Assembly (NCBI GenBank): GCA_910587655.1
Contig: CAJUND010000004.1
Location: 139,678 to 203,677, forward strand
DNA: 64,000 bases
Reading direction: 5' to 3'
Origin: an uncultured Agathobacter sp.
GTDB taxonomy: Bacteria; Bacillota; Clostridia; Lachnospirales; Lachnospiraceae
The position numbers and the translations under genes are program-made. Below are positions 9,696 through 19,180 of this stretch, piece by piece (position 1 is the stretch's first letter; each line of letters starts with the position of its first letter). The notes under the pieces are model-generated. The model ran no database searches. It had not been told where the DNA came from and worked only from the letters and a program-made list of their open reading frames with translations.

Positions 9696-10304
9696 TTATT
9701 CCAGTGAACAGAAATTCCGAAGAATTTTTAAACCTGTATGGCTGCTTTTTTCGGGGTGGAACTGGCACGCAAAAATATTCCCTTTTTCCACGGATGCATG
9801 TATCAGCGCGCTGTAATCGCAGGTTGCCTTTACTATCTGTTCATCATCCGCTTTCAGATAATAGGAATGGACAAAATAAACATACGGCTCCGGCTCTATG
9901 CCGCAAAAAAGCTTCCCGTCATGCTGCAGGAAAAGGGAATTCCAGCCAATATGCGGAATTTTAAGCCCTTCCTTCGCCGGAATCCTGACAATCTTCCCGT
10001 CCAGAAGATGAAGTCCCTCGGTTCCGCCGTTTTCCTCACTTCCTTCAAAAAGAAGCTGCAGTCCGAGACAGATTCCCAGAAACGGCACCTGCCGCCCTGC
10101 CACATCTTTGATTACCCTGTCAAGCTCATATTTTTTCAGCTGCTCCATTGCTTCACCAAAAGCTCCCACACCAGGCAGGATTACTTTGTCAGCACGCTCA
10201 ATTTCCTTAAAATCCCTTGTTATTACACATTCATGCCCAAGCAGAAGAAGCGCTTTTTCCACGCTCTTTAAATTTCCGGCATTGTAATCAATAATCGCTA
10301 TCAT
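9696..10304 (-). CDS. hisH: imidazole glycerol phosphate synthase, glutaminase subunit
   Basis: The glutaminase partner of HisF; it releases ammonia from glutamine and channels it through the HisF barrel. The 202-residue class I amidotransferase has the nucleophile motif GICLGLQLL (Cys 79) and the catalytic HPEKS near residue 183. A ribosome site AGGAG precedes the ATG. It is directly upstream of hisF in the direction of transcription. Confidence 0.97.
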   Translation of the reverse strand: MIAIIDYNAGNLKSVEKALLLLGHECVITRDFKEIERADKVILPGVGAFGEAMEQLKKYELDRVIKDVAGRQVPFLGICLGLQLLFEGSEENGGTEGLHLLDGKIVRIPAKEGLKIPHIGWNSLFLQHDGKLFCGIEPEPYVYFVHSYYLKADDEQIVKATCDYSALIHASVEKGNIFACQFHPEKSSHTGLKILRNFCSLE

Positions 10305-10347
10305 GTATGTCTCCTATGCTGAATGCAGAACCCTGCTGGCAGCCGGA

Positions 10348-11934
10348 TTATTCCAGTCCAAGTTTCTCCAGAATTTTCTGCAGCTTTAATGTATATTCTT
10401 TTCTGGTTTTTGACTGGTACAATTCCAGTGCTTCCTCACCCGTCATATCATACTGCTGCAGAAGCGTTGTAACAATTTTGCCTTTCAGCTCTTCCAGTTC
10501 CGGTTCAAATTCATAAATCTTTGCATTTTTCTTGTTTACTTCACATCTTCCGCATGCACATATCAGGGCATCCAGTGCCAGACTTTTTTTACCGCCGGCT
10601 TCAAAAATTAAATAAGAATTATATTTTTCTGATACTGCTGCCAGCGCTGCAAGCTTATAATAAAGCTCCTCATCCTTTTCTTTGATTTCGATTCCCTGTA
10701 AATTCTGGTAAGCCTCTACATAAGCCCCCTCTTCACAAGCATTTTTTGCCTGGGTAATGTTTACCTGGTAGCCAAGAAGACTCGTCATAACCATCACCAG
10801 GCCAAACAGGGATGCCGTCATGATAACAATTGCAATCACCGGCTTTTTCGGCAGCGGCGGCGTTTTGTCCACTTCTTTCGGTTTTTTCTCTTTCTTTGGC
10901 TTTGGAGGCTTTGGTTTCTTCTCTTTCTTTGGTTTTGGAGGCTTTGGTTTCTTCTCTTTTTTCTTTTTCAGCTTCTTTTCTTTTTTCTTCTTACTGCCCT
11001 CTGCCTCTCCTGCTGCTTCCAGTTCTGCAAGAATCTGCTGGTTTTCTTCCGAAAGCTCACTCACATCGGTTCCTGTGTCTGCTTTAATTGCAACCGTTTC
11101 CTCTTCATCATTTTCCCCAAACACAACCTTGGACAGTTTCGAGAAAAATCCGCCTTCCCCTTTCGCTGCTTTCTCTTTTTTCTCCTTTTTTTCTTTTTTC
11201 CCTTTTTTCTTTTTTTTGCCTTTTTTCTCCTCCTGCGCCTCTTCGGACTGCTGTCCGCCTGCCATTTCAGCCTCCGCAAAACTGCTGATGGAATCTTCCT
11301 GGTCCAGCATATTTCCCTCAGCCTCATCAGAAAGCATGTCCCCAAGGTCAGAAAGTTCTCCGTCGCCGGAAAGCATATCCATGAGGTCACTGTCCCCAAG
11401 TCCGGAAAGATCCAGTTCCCCATCGTCGGTCAGCGGCATATCAGAAAGATTTTCCTCTGTATGCTGGCTGTCCTGCTCTTCCATCTGTTCATCAAATGCG
11501 CCCAGAGCCTGCTCAAGACTTGTTTCCGGAAGTTCACCGGAAAATTCCGCATTCTCATCAACCTCCGGCTCTTCTGTCACATCCGCCTGGTGTTCATCCA
11601 TCTGTTTTGCCACACGGTCAATCATGTCGTCCAGCGATTCCTTCAGTCCCAGATCAAGTCCGTCATCCTCAGGTTCCTCCCGGCGTTCCCTGTCAAGACT
11701 TTCGATATGATTTGGAATATCATCCTTAAGCAGCTCTTCTTCAAACTCCCTTAAAAATTCTTCCTCATCCTTTGCCCTGCGGTTTTCCTGTGAATTGTCC
11801 ACACCAAAAAGCTCCCTTTCAAGCGTTTCTTCCGGCGTCTCATCAAGCGGATCATTGTTTGCTGCGGATGAAGCCCCTCCATCCATGGAAAACAATAATT
11901 GATCAAGATAGTTTTCTGATGAGTTTTTATCCAT
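10348..11934 (-). CDS. unknown single-pass membrane protein with acidic and lysine-rich halves
   Basis: A 528-residue protein I do not recognise. Residues 1 to about 225 are strongly acidic, rich in Asp/Glu with Leu spaced as in amphipathic motifs. Residues about 230 to 360 are Lys-rich, with several copies of a KPPKPKKEKK unit. One transmembrane helix follows (about 368-390, starting PVIAIVIMTASLFG), then a C-terminal domain of about 140 residues with helical, TPR-like character and a pair of cysteines. Without a signal peptide the long charged N-terminus is probably cytoplasmic. The start follows AAGGAG. It lies between hisH and cheV on the same strand; a role with either is not shown. Confidence 0.75.
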   Translation of the reverse strand: MDKNSSENYLDQLLFSMDGGASSAANNDPLDETPEETLERELFGVDNSQENRRAKDEEEFLREFEEELLKDDIPNHIESLDRERREEPEDDGLDLGLKESLDDMIDRVAKQMDEHQADVTEEPEVDENAEFSGELPETSLEQALGAFDEQMEEQDSQHTEENLSDMPLTDDGELDLSGLGDSDLMDMLSGDGELSDLGDMLSDEAEGNMLDQEDSISSFAEAEMAGGQQSEEAQEEKKGKKKKKGKKEKKEKKEKAAKGEGGFFSKLSKVVFGENDEEETVAIKADTGTDVSELSEENQQILAELEAAGEAEGSKKKKEKKLKKKKEKKPKPPKPKKEKKPKPPKPKKEKKPKEVDKTPPLPKKPVIAIVIMTASLFGLVMVMTSLLGYQVNITQAKNACEEGAYVEAYQNLQGIEIKEKDEELYYKLAALAAVSEKYNSYLIFEAGGKKSLALDALICACGRCEVNKKNAKIYEFEPELEELKGKIVTTLLQQYDMTGEEALELYQSKTRKEYTLKLQKILEKLGLE

Positions 11935-12054
11935 ATCCTCTGCTCCTTATTTATCCAGTATTTCTTTAAAATCCATTAAGGGATGTGGCATTCACCACAC
12001 CCCTTACCGTTTCTCCATTCCGGCTGCAGTACACACAGCAGTGTACCGCCGGAC

Positions 12055-12960
12055 CTATTGTTTACTTGCATCAAGTAATTTATCAATGGCTTCTACCAGG
12101 CTTCCAATCTCCGGCTTCGTCAGCTGGGCATCGGCACCGAGCTGCTCACCTTTTCTTCTCATTTCCTCATTGACAAGGGAAGAGAAAATTACAACAGGAA
12201 TTTTCTTCAGTTCATTATCGCTCTTAATCAGTTTTGTCAGCCGGTGTCCGTCCATCAGCGGCATTTCAATATCCGTAATTACACATCTGACTTTGTCATT
12301 TAAGATGCCTTTTTTCCTGAAATCCTGTATTTTATCCCATGCTTCCTGTCCGTTATATGTAATCGTAAGCTTATCATATCCTGATTTTCTCAGACAGTCC
12401 GTAATCAGGGAACTAAGCAGCGGGGAATCCTCCGCTATCAGAATCGGTTCCTCACTTCTCTCGCGTTCTCCGATCTGCTCGATATCATTGACCTGCAGTC
12501 CTGTTTCCGGACTGATTCCGGATACTATCGCTTCAAAATCCAGAATCACAACCAGTTTTCCGTCGATTTTAACCACTCCGGTTGCAACGCTTCCTTCCAC
12601 ACTGTTGATTGTGGAATCCGGTTTAATGATTTCCCCCCATGAAACACGGTGGATTCCCACAACCTGGTCCACATGGAATGCTGCATCCAGCTTATTAAAA
12701 TTTGTGATAATGAAAAGACCGTTATCACCGCTGTCTTCCATGCCAAGACAGCGTTTGAGGCTGATTACCGTTATCATGGTATCCCTCGGCATAAACACTC
12801 CCTCTACACTTGGATGCGTATTCGGCACCGGTGTCACCTGCTGGTAGGATAAAATCTCACGAATCTTTGCCACATTAATACCGTAATGATTATTCCCCAG
12901 CTTAAATTCCAAAATTTCAAGTTCATTCGTTCCTGATTCTAACAGAATATTTGTATCCAT
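12055..12960 (-). CDS. cheV: chemotaxis coupling protein CheV (CheW-receiver fusion)
   Basis: CheV couples chemoreceptors to the CheA kinase and adapts when its receiver is phosphorylated. The 301-residue protein has an N-terminal CheW domain (about 10-150, starting LEILEFKLGNNHYGINVAKI) and a C-terminal receiver (about 170-295) with the acidic AEDSP pocket, a phosphoacceptor Asp in ITDIEMPLMDG, and Lys in TKPE. Ribosome site GGGAGG. It stands alone here without other che genes, as is common for cheV. It implies a motile or chemotactic organism. Confidence 0.95.
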   Translation of the reverse strand: MDTNILLESGTNELEILEFKLGNNHYGINVAKIREILSYQQVTPVPNTHPSVEGVFMPRDTMITVISLKRCLGMEDSGDNGLFIITNFNKLDAAFHVDQVVGIHRVSWGEIIKPDSTINSVEGSVATGVVKIDGKLVVILDFEAIVSGISPETGLQVNDIEQIGERERSEEPILIAEDSPLLSSLITDCLRKSGYDKLTITYNGQEAWDKIQDFRKKGILNDKVRCVITDIEMPLMDGHRLTKLIKSDNELKKIPVVIFSSLVNEEMRRKGEQLGADAQLTKPEIGSLVEAIDKLLDASKQ

Positions 12961-13027
12961 ACACGACCTCCCGCATTCAAACCTTGTGTCTATTATAACA
13001 TATGATATTAATTTTTGCCAAATTTTT

Positions 13028-13744
13028 TTACAATTTCACAGAATAAATTGTATCTTTTAACTTAACAAAAAGACTTTCCTCCGTAATCCCGTCTGCCTGT
13101 TCCTCCGGTATCTGGAAAATAAGCATGGTTTTTTTGGATTTGCCCGCTTTAATCTTTCCTTCATAGGCAGAAAGGCTGTTCAGTCCGAACGCAGCATTTT
13201 CAGGAATCTGGTTCTTTCCGTCAAAACAACCGTAAAAAACGATATTTTCTGCGGGCAGATTCAGGTTCACTGCCCTGCTTCCCTTGTTTTTTATTGTAAA
13301 ATTCATGACAACAAGTTCATTGCCCTGGTCTGCATCAACAGAAAAATATGTCTCAACCTTATAGCTTTTCATTACCTTGTATCCGTCGTAGTGCACACTC
13401 AGGTCTCCATCATGCCCTATTGCTTCCGCAAGGGAAAGTGCCTTGCCGGAACTGTTATTTCCGGGAGCTGAATCCCCTCCCTGAGGAGTCTTTTCCTCGG
13501 TTTCAGATTCTGTTTCTGTCGCAGGGGTCTCAGAATTCTGGCTGGATGCAGAATCTTCCGTCTCCTCAGCTATCTTTTTCATGCCATCCTTCTGAAAAAT
13601 ATTATGCATGCCGACCACATTGGCAGAATACTGGATAATCAGGTCCTGCTCCTCGTCTGTCAGTTCGTACATTGGCGTTCCACATCCTCCAGACAGCAGA
13701 ACCGCTGCCAGAAACAGTGAAAATATCCGTAATTTCTTTCTCAT
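13028..13744 (-). CDS. lipoprotein with DUF4352/DUF5067-like domain
   Basis: A 238-residue secreted lipoprotein. The signal peptide ends in the lipobox LSGGC (Cys about 21). A Ser/Thr/Glu-rich linker covers about 60-100, then an Ig-fold-like domain (about 105-238) with the pattern VMNFTIKNKGSRAVNLNL that is typical of DUF4352/DUF5067-type extracellular domains of unknown function. Ribosome site AGAGG. It is followed at 126 bases by the sensor kinase operon on the same strand, so a role in envelope sensing is possible but unproven. Confidence 0.8.
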   Translation of the reverse strand: MRKKLRIFSLFLAAVLLSGGCGTPMYELTDEEQDLIIQYSANVVGMHNIFQKDGMKKIAEETEDSASSQNSETPATETESETEEKTPQGGDSAPGNNSSGKALSLAEAIGHDGDLSVHYDGYKVMKSYKVETYFSVDADQGNELVVMNFTIKNKGSRAVNLNLPAENIVFYGCFDGKNQIPENAAFGLNSLSAYEGKIKAGKSKKTMLIFQIPEEQADGITEESLFVKLKDTIYSVKL

Positions 13745-13869
13745 ATCAACTTAACCTCTTGTAACTTTTATATATTTTTCCGCATTATAAATCTCTTTAA
13801 ATTTTAGCACATTTTGTCTGGCAATACAATATATTTTATTTGATTCATCCATAAACAAAAAATGCCCTT

Positions 13870-15354
13870 TCAGCTGCTGCCCTCCAGCTCCATCCAGAAT
13901 TCCACACCGTCAGAGTGGTTTACGGCACCGCACTGCTGCCCGAAGGAATCCATAACTGCGCGCACAATTGACAGGCCGATTCCGCTTCCGCCGTATTCCC
14001 TGGTCCTTGCCTTGTCCACTTTGTAAAACTTTCCCCAGATTTTGTCCAGTTCCTCCTCCGGTATCTGCTCACCAGTGTTAAAAACGCTTGTACGCACGAG
14101 CCCGTCATGCCTGGAAAAGCTGATAACAACCTGCTTTGCCCCTGCGGCATGGTTCAGGGCATTTGTCAGAAAATTGGTAATTACTTCCTCCACCTGGAAC
14201 TCGTCTCCCCAGACGCAGACCGCTCCTTCTTTCTGAAAATGGATTTCCACCTGTTTTTGCGCCGCCATCAGAGACGCCGATGCAATAATCCCTTCCACCA
14301 GCTCAGTCATATCAAACCTGGTCATTTCCACAGTACTGCCGCCGGATTCCAGCTGGTTTAAGGTCAGCAGCTGCCTGACCATCCGGTTCATTTTTTCCGC
14401 CTCATCCATGATCACATCACAGTAAAATTCCCGGCTTTCCGGGTCATCAGACACACATTCCTTTAATCCTTCCGCATATCCCTGGATCAGCGCCAGCGGG
14501 GTTTTCAGCTCATGGGAAACATTTGACAGAAACTCCTTGCGCATTTCATCAATCTGTTCTTTCTTTTTAATATCCTGTTTAAGATTGGCATTTGCGCTCT
14601 TTAATTCGGAAACTGTCTGTTCAAGCGCAGACGACAGCTCATTGACCGATGTTCCAAGTTCATCTATTTCCCGGCTGGTCCGGCGCACCGGCTCATACCT
14701 GACATCAAAGTCCAGTTTTGCCATTCTCTGGGAAATCGAAGACAGTACATGAATTGGACGGGAAATATTTTTTGACAGCACGATAATCACAAATATGCTG
14801 ATGATAATTGCGCACAGGCTGACCACTGCAAAAAAACGGTTCGTCACATCCGCGCTCTCACGGATGCTTTCCAGCGCCGTGCGCATATAAACGCTGCCGC
14901 CGCCTTCCGTGCTTCCAAGAAGCACCAGGTATTCCGATTCCAGCCGGTCATCCGTCTGCCGCACGAGCGTATAGGAATCCCCGGAATGCAGTACCTGGGT
15001 TCTGCCCCTGTTCGTTCCGTAAAGCCAGTCGTCAATCTGCATCTGGAATCTCTGCGCGCTGCTGTAGGAAGTCCACACCTGCATCCGGTTTTCGTCAATA
15101 ATCAGCATGTTAATATTTGTCTCGGCGCATATTTTCTCAAAAATCACTTCCATCTCAGGCGTTATTCCGGTTTCTTTTTCAAAGATTTTTTCCACCTGCC
15201 TGTAATCTGCCAGCAGTTCCTGCTCTTTTTCGTAAATATAATACTGTTCCAGAAATGTATTGTTAAAAAACCAGCACAGAATCACTGTTCCTGCAACAAT
15301 ACTTCCCATGGTTAAAACAAGCTGCCATGTCAGCGATGCCTTTTTCCTGTTCAT
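13870..15354 (-). CDS. sensor histidine kinase
   Basis: A 494-residue membrane kinase that probably phosphorylates the regulator encoded just upstream. It has a first transmembrane helix (about 11-31), an extracytoplasmic sensor loop, a second helix (about 172-195), a HAMP domain, a HisKA box SHELKTPLALIQGY, and an HATPase with NALNHA and GSGIGLSIV motifs. All catalytic motifs are present. AGGAAAT precedes the ATG, which lies 6 bases after the stop of the response regulator, so the two are co-transcribed. The signal sensed is unknown. Confidence 0.95.
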   Translation of the reverse strand: MNRKKASLTWQLVLTMGSIVAGTVILCWFFNNTFLEQYYIYEKEQELLADYRQVEKIFEKETGITPEMEVIFEKICAETNINMLIIDENRMQVWTSYSSAQRFQMQIDDWLYGTNRGRTQVLHSGDSYTLVRQTDDRLESEYLVLLGSTEGGGSVYMRTALESIRESADVTNRFFAVVSLCAIIISIFVIIVLSKNISRPIHVLSSISQRMAKLDFDVRYEPVRRTSREIDELGTSVNELSSALEQTVSELKSANANLKQDIKKKEQIDEMRKEFLSNVSHELKTPLALIQGYAEGLKECVSDDPESREFYCDVIMDEAEKMNRMVRQLLTLNQLESGGSTVEMTRFDMTELVEGIIASASLMAAQKQVEIHFQKEGAVCVWGDEFQVEEVITNFLTNALNHAAGAKQVVISFSRHDGLVRTSVFNTGEQIPEEELDKIWGKFYKVDKARTREYGGSGIGLSIVRAVMDSFGQQCGAVNHSDGVEFWMELEGSS

Positions 15355-15360
15355 TTTGTC

Positions 15361-16056
15361 TTATTTCCTGTCTGTGCCGTTTACCTCAAATTTGTATCCC
15401 ATGCCCCACACGGTCTTAATATATTCCCCCCTGCTGCCAAGTTTGCTCCGCAGCTTTTTTACATGGGTGTCAATGGTTCTGGCATCCCCAAAATAATCGT
15501 AATTCCATACACTGTTTAAAATCTGTTCCCTGGAAAGGGCAATGCCCTGGTTTTCCATAAAATATTCCAGCAGTTCAAACTCTTTAAAACTTAATTCGAC
15601 CTGTTCACCGTCAATGCGCACTTCATGCGCAGTCTTGTCCAGTACAATGGAACCCGCTGTTTTTACAGCGGACATGTCCCCGGTTTTTCCTGTCCGCCGC
15701 AGAATTGCCTCCACCCGCGCCACCAGAATTTTCGGTGAAAACGGTTTGGAAATGTATTCATCCACCCCAAGCTCAAATCCCGTCAGCTCATCGCTTTCAT
15801 CCCCGCGCGCTGTCAGCATGATAATCGGCACTTTGGAGTTCTGCCTGATTTCCCTGCATACATCCCAGCCGTTCATTTTCGGCATCATGACATCCAGAAT
15901 CAGCAGCGCAATATCCCTGTTTTTATAGAAACAGTCCAGCGCTTCCTCACCGTCAGCCGCTTCAAGCACCAGGTAATCCTTCCGCACCAGAAAATCACTG
16001 ACGAGTTTGCGCATCCGTTTTTCATCATCCACAACCAGAACCTTTAACTTATCCAT
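15361..16056 (-). CDS. OmpR/PhoB-type response regulator
   Basis: A 231-residue transcription regulator with a receiver (Asp 10, Asp 11, phosphoacceptor Asp 55 in LLILDVMMPK, Lys in SKPF) and a C-terminal winged helix (about 130-225, with the RTIDTHVKKLRSKLG recognition region). It shares one base with the stop of the upstream gene (TAATG) and is followed at once by the kinase, so the three form one operon, probably led by fbp. Targets are unknown. Confidence 0.96.
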   Translation of the reverse strand: MDKLKVLVVDDEKRMRKLVSDFLVRKDYLVLEAADGEEALDCFYKNRDIALLILDVMMPKMNGWDVCREIRQNSKVPIIMLTARGDESDELTGFELGVDEYISKPFSPKILVARVEAILRRTGKTGDMSAVKTAGSIVLDKTAHEVRIDGEQVELSFKEFELLEYFMENQGIALSREQILNSVWNYDYFGDARTIDTHVKKLRSKLGSRGEYIKTVWGMGYKFEVNGTDRK

Positions 16057-16661
16057 TATCTGGCCCCCTCCTGTTCCTCCAGTTCCCGTTCACGCTCCAG
16101 AATACGCTGTTCCCGCTCCTGCAGCTCGCTTTCCCATGTCTCATATTTATCTATGACCGAACTCTCATAATTCATGATATTCACATTATTGCCGCTTAAA
16201 AATGTAATTACAAACATCCCGACAATTCCGGCGGCAAATATGACTGCAAAAAAGGTACTGACATGAAAAAGCATCTTATAGTCCCTGTTTTTCCTGCGCT
16301 GGTCCTGCCTGACGACCTTTGCCTTTTCCTCCATGCGCTTTTTTGCCTGCTGCTGTATTTTTCTTTCCTCTTTCGGATTTTCCTCAGCTACCGGCTCCGG
16401 GCGGTAAACAGGTATCGGCATAATGCTTTCTTTTCTGATATACGGCGTTGTGTGCAGATATTCCTGCAGTTCCCGCAGAAAACCGATTCCAATCGGCGTC
16501 ACAAATACTTCCCTTGTAACCAGCTTATTGTACAAATCCAGTACCAGCTCCGGGTCTTTCATTCCTGTCTGGTTTTTGATGTAGCGGACGCCTTCGGCCT
16601 CCTTCTGGGCTAATTCCGCCTGCTTTTTTGTTTCAAATTCGTATCCTTCTACCTTATACAT
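16056..16661 (-). CDS. conserved membrane protein with C-terminal coiled coil, unknown function
   Basis: A 201-residue protein I cannot name. The N-terminal 85 residues (YKVEGYEFETKKQAELAQKE start) form a small soluble domain that looks like a repeat-binding or LPXTG-independent module. A basic linker (about 90-130) leads to one transmembrane helix (about 133-155) and a short Glu-rich coiled coil at the C-terminus. It lies between fbp (9 bases) and the response regulator (1-base overlap), so it is translated with the two-component system and may modulate the kinase; that link is inferred from position only. Confidence 0.75.
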   Translation of the reverse strand: MYKVEGYEFETKKQAELAQKEAEGVRYIKNQTGMKDPELVLDLYNKLVTREVFVTPIGIGFLRELQEYLHTTPYIRKESIMPIPVYRPEPVAEENPKEERKIQQQAKKRMEEKAKVVRQDQRRKNRDYKMLFHVSTFFAVIFAAGIVGMFVITFLSGNNVNIMNYESSVIDKYETWESELQEREQRILERERELEEQEGAR

Positions 16662-16670
16662 ACCCTGTCC

Positions 16671-18647
16671 TCACCGTCTCACCTGCTCATCCCGTTCAGC
16701 AATTTCACCAGACTGGTAAGCCTGTATCAGTTCTTTGAGTTCATCAATTCTTATCATCATTCTTTTCCCATAATCAGTATCCCCGACAAGTATACGCTTA
16801 TCCCTGTATTCCACCGCTTCCTGGTGCGATATGATATCAAGCTCATCTTTCACCGCACGGTCTGAAAAATCAAACGGGTCATGGGCGGAAAGCGTCAGTC
16901 CGTAGGAATTGTAGGTAAGCGTATATCCTGCTATGCCTGTTCTGCGGCGGTAGGTCTTTGAAAAGCCCCCGTCTATCTGTATCAGCTTTCCGTTGCATTT
17001 GACCGGACTTTCCCCCGCAACGCGTTCCACCGGAACATGGCCGTTTATGATATGGACCCACTCCCCTTCAAGTCCGAACTCTTTTAAGATTCTCTCGGCA
17101 GTTTCTGTTTTGTCCAGCAGGCGGTAATAGGCATTTTTGCTCTCATGGTGCATCTTTTTGTCTGCCAGGAAATACCGTTCAAATGTTGCCATCTTGCTTC
17201 GCCCGTAAAGAGGGGAATCCGGCGATGTCCAGATATAATACATCATATCCTTTCCCCGCTCACGCTCTGCCTTATCCATGGAAAAAAACGCCTTGCGCAC
17301 ATAGGATTCCAGTACATCATACAGCTCCCTGCCCGCATATTCCTTTCCAAAGATTTTCATCTTTACAAAGCTTCCGTCCTCGTTCATCGGCACACAGCCA
17401 TGATAGAGAAGATTGCCGTTATAAATTCTGTACATACTGCCCTTTTTCAGCATCAGCCGTACATGCCGCTGAAGCTTTTCACAGTGGGTAAAGGAGGACA
17501 GGAGACGCTGCATCACTTCTGTCTCCTCCTTTGTCAGCTCATAAGGATGTTCCGGGTCAATGGTTGGAAAGCAGGTATCCAGCATCGGATAGGTTTTTCC
17601 GTCAATTTCCACTGTTTTGTCCTGATAATTAATGCGGTGGAGCAGACAGCGGTTTTCCATTCCGAATTCCGGATATTTCTGTACCAGCTGTCCTTCCAGC
17701 TTAAAACGGAGAATGGCTATTGCCTTGTGCATTTTCCGGTTCATCTGGGTTTCTTTCTGGCTGCGTTCCTCTTCTGTGGCATCTTTTATCACAAACCGTT
17801 CACACAGGTCATCCCTGTATGCGTCCATGGCAAATGTTGCCAGCGGCAGCATATTAATCCCGTATCCTTCTTCCAGAAGCGGAAGGTTTCCATAACGGAT
17901 GCAGTTTCTTACCACGGTTGCAATACACGCCAGCTGTCCTGCGGCCGCCCCCATCCACACAATATCATGGTTTCCCCACTGGATATCAAATGAATGGTAC
18001 TTTTCCAGCCGTTCCATAATTTTGTCCGGTGACGGTCCCCGGTCATACACATCCCCCAGAATATGAAGATGGTCAATGACAAGGCTCTGAATCAGTTCCG
18101 CCAGTGCAATGATAAAATTCTCTGTCTGTCCAAGCTCCACGATTGTGTTGACAATGGCTTCATAATAAGCTTCTTTATTTAATACTTCCTGTTTTTCCGT
18201 AATCAGTTCCTCAATCACGTATGCATAATCCTCCGGCAGCATCTTGCGCACCTTCGACCTTGTATACTTGGAGGAAACAGTTTTACAGACTTCAATCAGG
18301 CGGTACAGGGAGATTTTGTACCAGTTTTCGATATCCTCTTCTTCTTTTTTTACCAGTTCCATTTTTTTCTGCGGATAATAAATAAGTGTCGCAAGCGACA
18401 TTTTATCCGCTGTGCTTAACGTGTGTCCGAACACGTCGTCAATTTTTTTACGGACGGCTCCCGAACCATTGCGCAGCACATGGGAAAATGCACGGTGTTC
18501 CCCGTGGATATCAGAAAGAAAATGTTCGGTTCCTTTCGGAAGATACAGGATTGACTGCAGGTTGATAATCTCCGTGGACGCCCTGCTGATGGTAGGATAC
18601 AGCTCCGCAAGCTGCTCTAAATAATGTAATCTGCTCTCATCTGTCAT
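16671..18647 (-). CDS. fbp: fructose-1,6-bisphosphatase, class III
   Basis: Hydrolyses fructose-1,6-bisphosphate to fructose-6-phosphate in gluconeogenesis. The 658-residue protein matches class III (about 640-670 residues), a metallophosphoesterase-fold enzyme, with DIHGEH, GDVYDRGP, WGNHD and INGHVPV metal-binding motifs. The start at 18647 is preferred because GAGGGGG lies 7-8 bases upstream and homologues begin near this point; the frame stays open to 18845 but that part is a repeat-filled leader. Three or more hairpins fill the leader. The gene heads an operon with a two-component system, an unusual pairing. Confidence 0.96.
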   Translation of the reverse strand: MTDESRLHYLEQLAELYPTISRASTEIINLQSILYLPKGTEHFLSDIHGEHRAFSHVLRNGSGAVRKKIDDVFGHTLSTADKMSLATLIYYPQKKMELVKKEEEDIENWYKISLYRLIEVCKTVSSKYTRSKVRKMLPEDYAYVIEELITEKQEVLNKEAYYEAIVNTIVELGQTENFIIALAELIQSLVIDHLHILGDVYDRGPSPDKIMERLEKYHSFDIQWGNHDIVWMGAAAGQLACIATVVRNCIRYGNLPLLEEGYGINMLPLATFAMDAYRDDLCERFVIKDATEEERSQKETQMNRKMHKAIAILRFKLEGQLVQKYPEFGMENRCLLHRINYQDKTVEIDGKTYPMLDTCFPTIDPEHPYELTKEETEVMQRLLSSFTHCEKLQRHVRLMLKKGSMYRIYNGNLLYHGCVPMNEDGSFVKMKIFGKEYAGRELYDVLESYVRKAFFSMDKAERERGKDMMYYIWTSPDSPLYGRSKMATFERYFLADKKMHHESKNAYYRLLDKTETAERILKEFGLEGEWVHIINGHVPVERVAGESPVKCNGKLIQIDGGFSKTYRRRTGIAGYTLTYNSYGLTLSAHDPFDFSDRAVKDELDIISHQEAVEYRDKRILVGDTDYGKRMMIRIDELKELIQAYQSGEIAERDEQVRR

Positions 18648-18687
18648 GGCTGGCCCCCTCATATGTTTTCTTTGCTTATTTTGCCAT

Positions 18688-18855
18688 ATCGTCAATCCCT
18701 GATTGACGATGCGATATGCGCAATGTCCTTTTGCGCAGTAAAATAAGCGTTCTTTGCTTATTTTACCATACATTCCCCGATTTGTAATCCATACTTTTAT
18801 GTTTCTTTTTTTGCACAGCCAAAAGACGGAAAGCATGTTCTTCATGCTTTCCGTC
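18688..18855 (-). promoter_or_regulatory. array of perfect hairpins in the fbp leader
   Basis: Four inverted repeats lie in a row before fbp: 9-bp arms at 18688-18696/18702-18710, 7-bp arms at 18717-18723/18731-18737, 11-bp arms at 18738-18748/18756-18766, and 13-bp arms at 18825-18837/18843-18855. The last is followed on the minus strand by TTTT. A 21-base direct repeat differing at one base (18668-18688 and 18750-18770) overlaps them. This is either a structured leader or an intergenic repeat element. Confidence 0.6.
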
Positions 18856-19096
18856 TGCTTCGGTTAATTATCGACATGTTGTTTACTGCACAAAAGCAGC
18901 GTCCTGCTTCCCCACAGCTTATGGATCTTTGTACCTCCTCGCTTCGCGTAAGTCTTTTGTTCTGACTGAATTTGACTTATTTATTTACAAAGCCCATTAT
19001 AGTTCTCCCATATTGACAAATCGTGTCTAAAATTGGCGATAACGGTTCAACTTTCCACATTTTTCCATCCATTTGTGACCTGAACGGATTTTTTAC
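18856..19096. other. intergenic stretch between fbp leader and HTH gene
   Basis: No gene seen. On the minus strand it has a TATAAT near 18998-19003 and an isolated AGGAGG near 18936 without a start codon at the right distance; a small AAGCAG/CTGCTT hairpin lies near 18895. It may be the far end of the fbp leader. Confidence 0.35.
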
Positions 19097-19126
19097 TTGC
19101 TTTTGCATCCCATATGATATTATAAT
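19097..19126 (+). promoter_or_regulatory. promoter of the HTH/S24-like gene
   Basis: TTGCTT (19097-19102) and TATAAT (19121-19126), spacing 18. Confidence 0.5.
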
Positions 19127-19180
19127 TAGCTAAATATTTATATATACATGATTCAAGGATGAACCAGGAGGAGAAATTCT

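Noticed and set aside
10820..11710. A 296-codon plus-strand reading frame rich in Phe and Ser
   Set aside because: It is the mirror of the Lys/Glu-rich coding strand of the membrane protein gene, has no ribosome site, and its composition is what the antisense of AAG/GAA codons gives.
17145..17993. A 282-codon plus-strand frame opposite fbp
   Set aside because: Shadow of the fbp coding strand; no start signal and no family features.
18648..18845. A longer fbp protein starting at 18845
   Set aside because: The extra 66 codons cover a string of perfect hairpins, have no ribosome site, and known class III enzymes begin near 18647.
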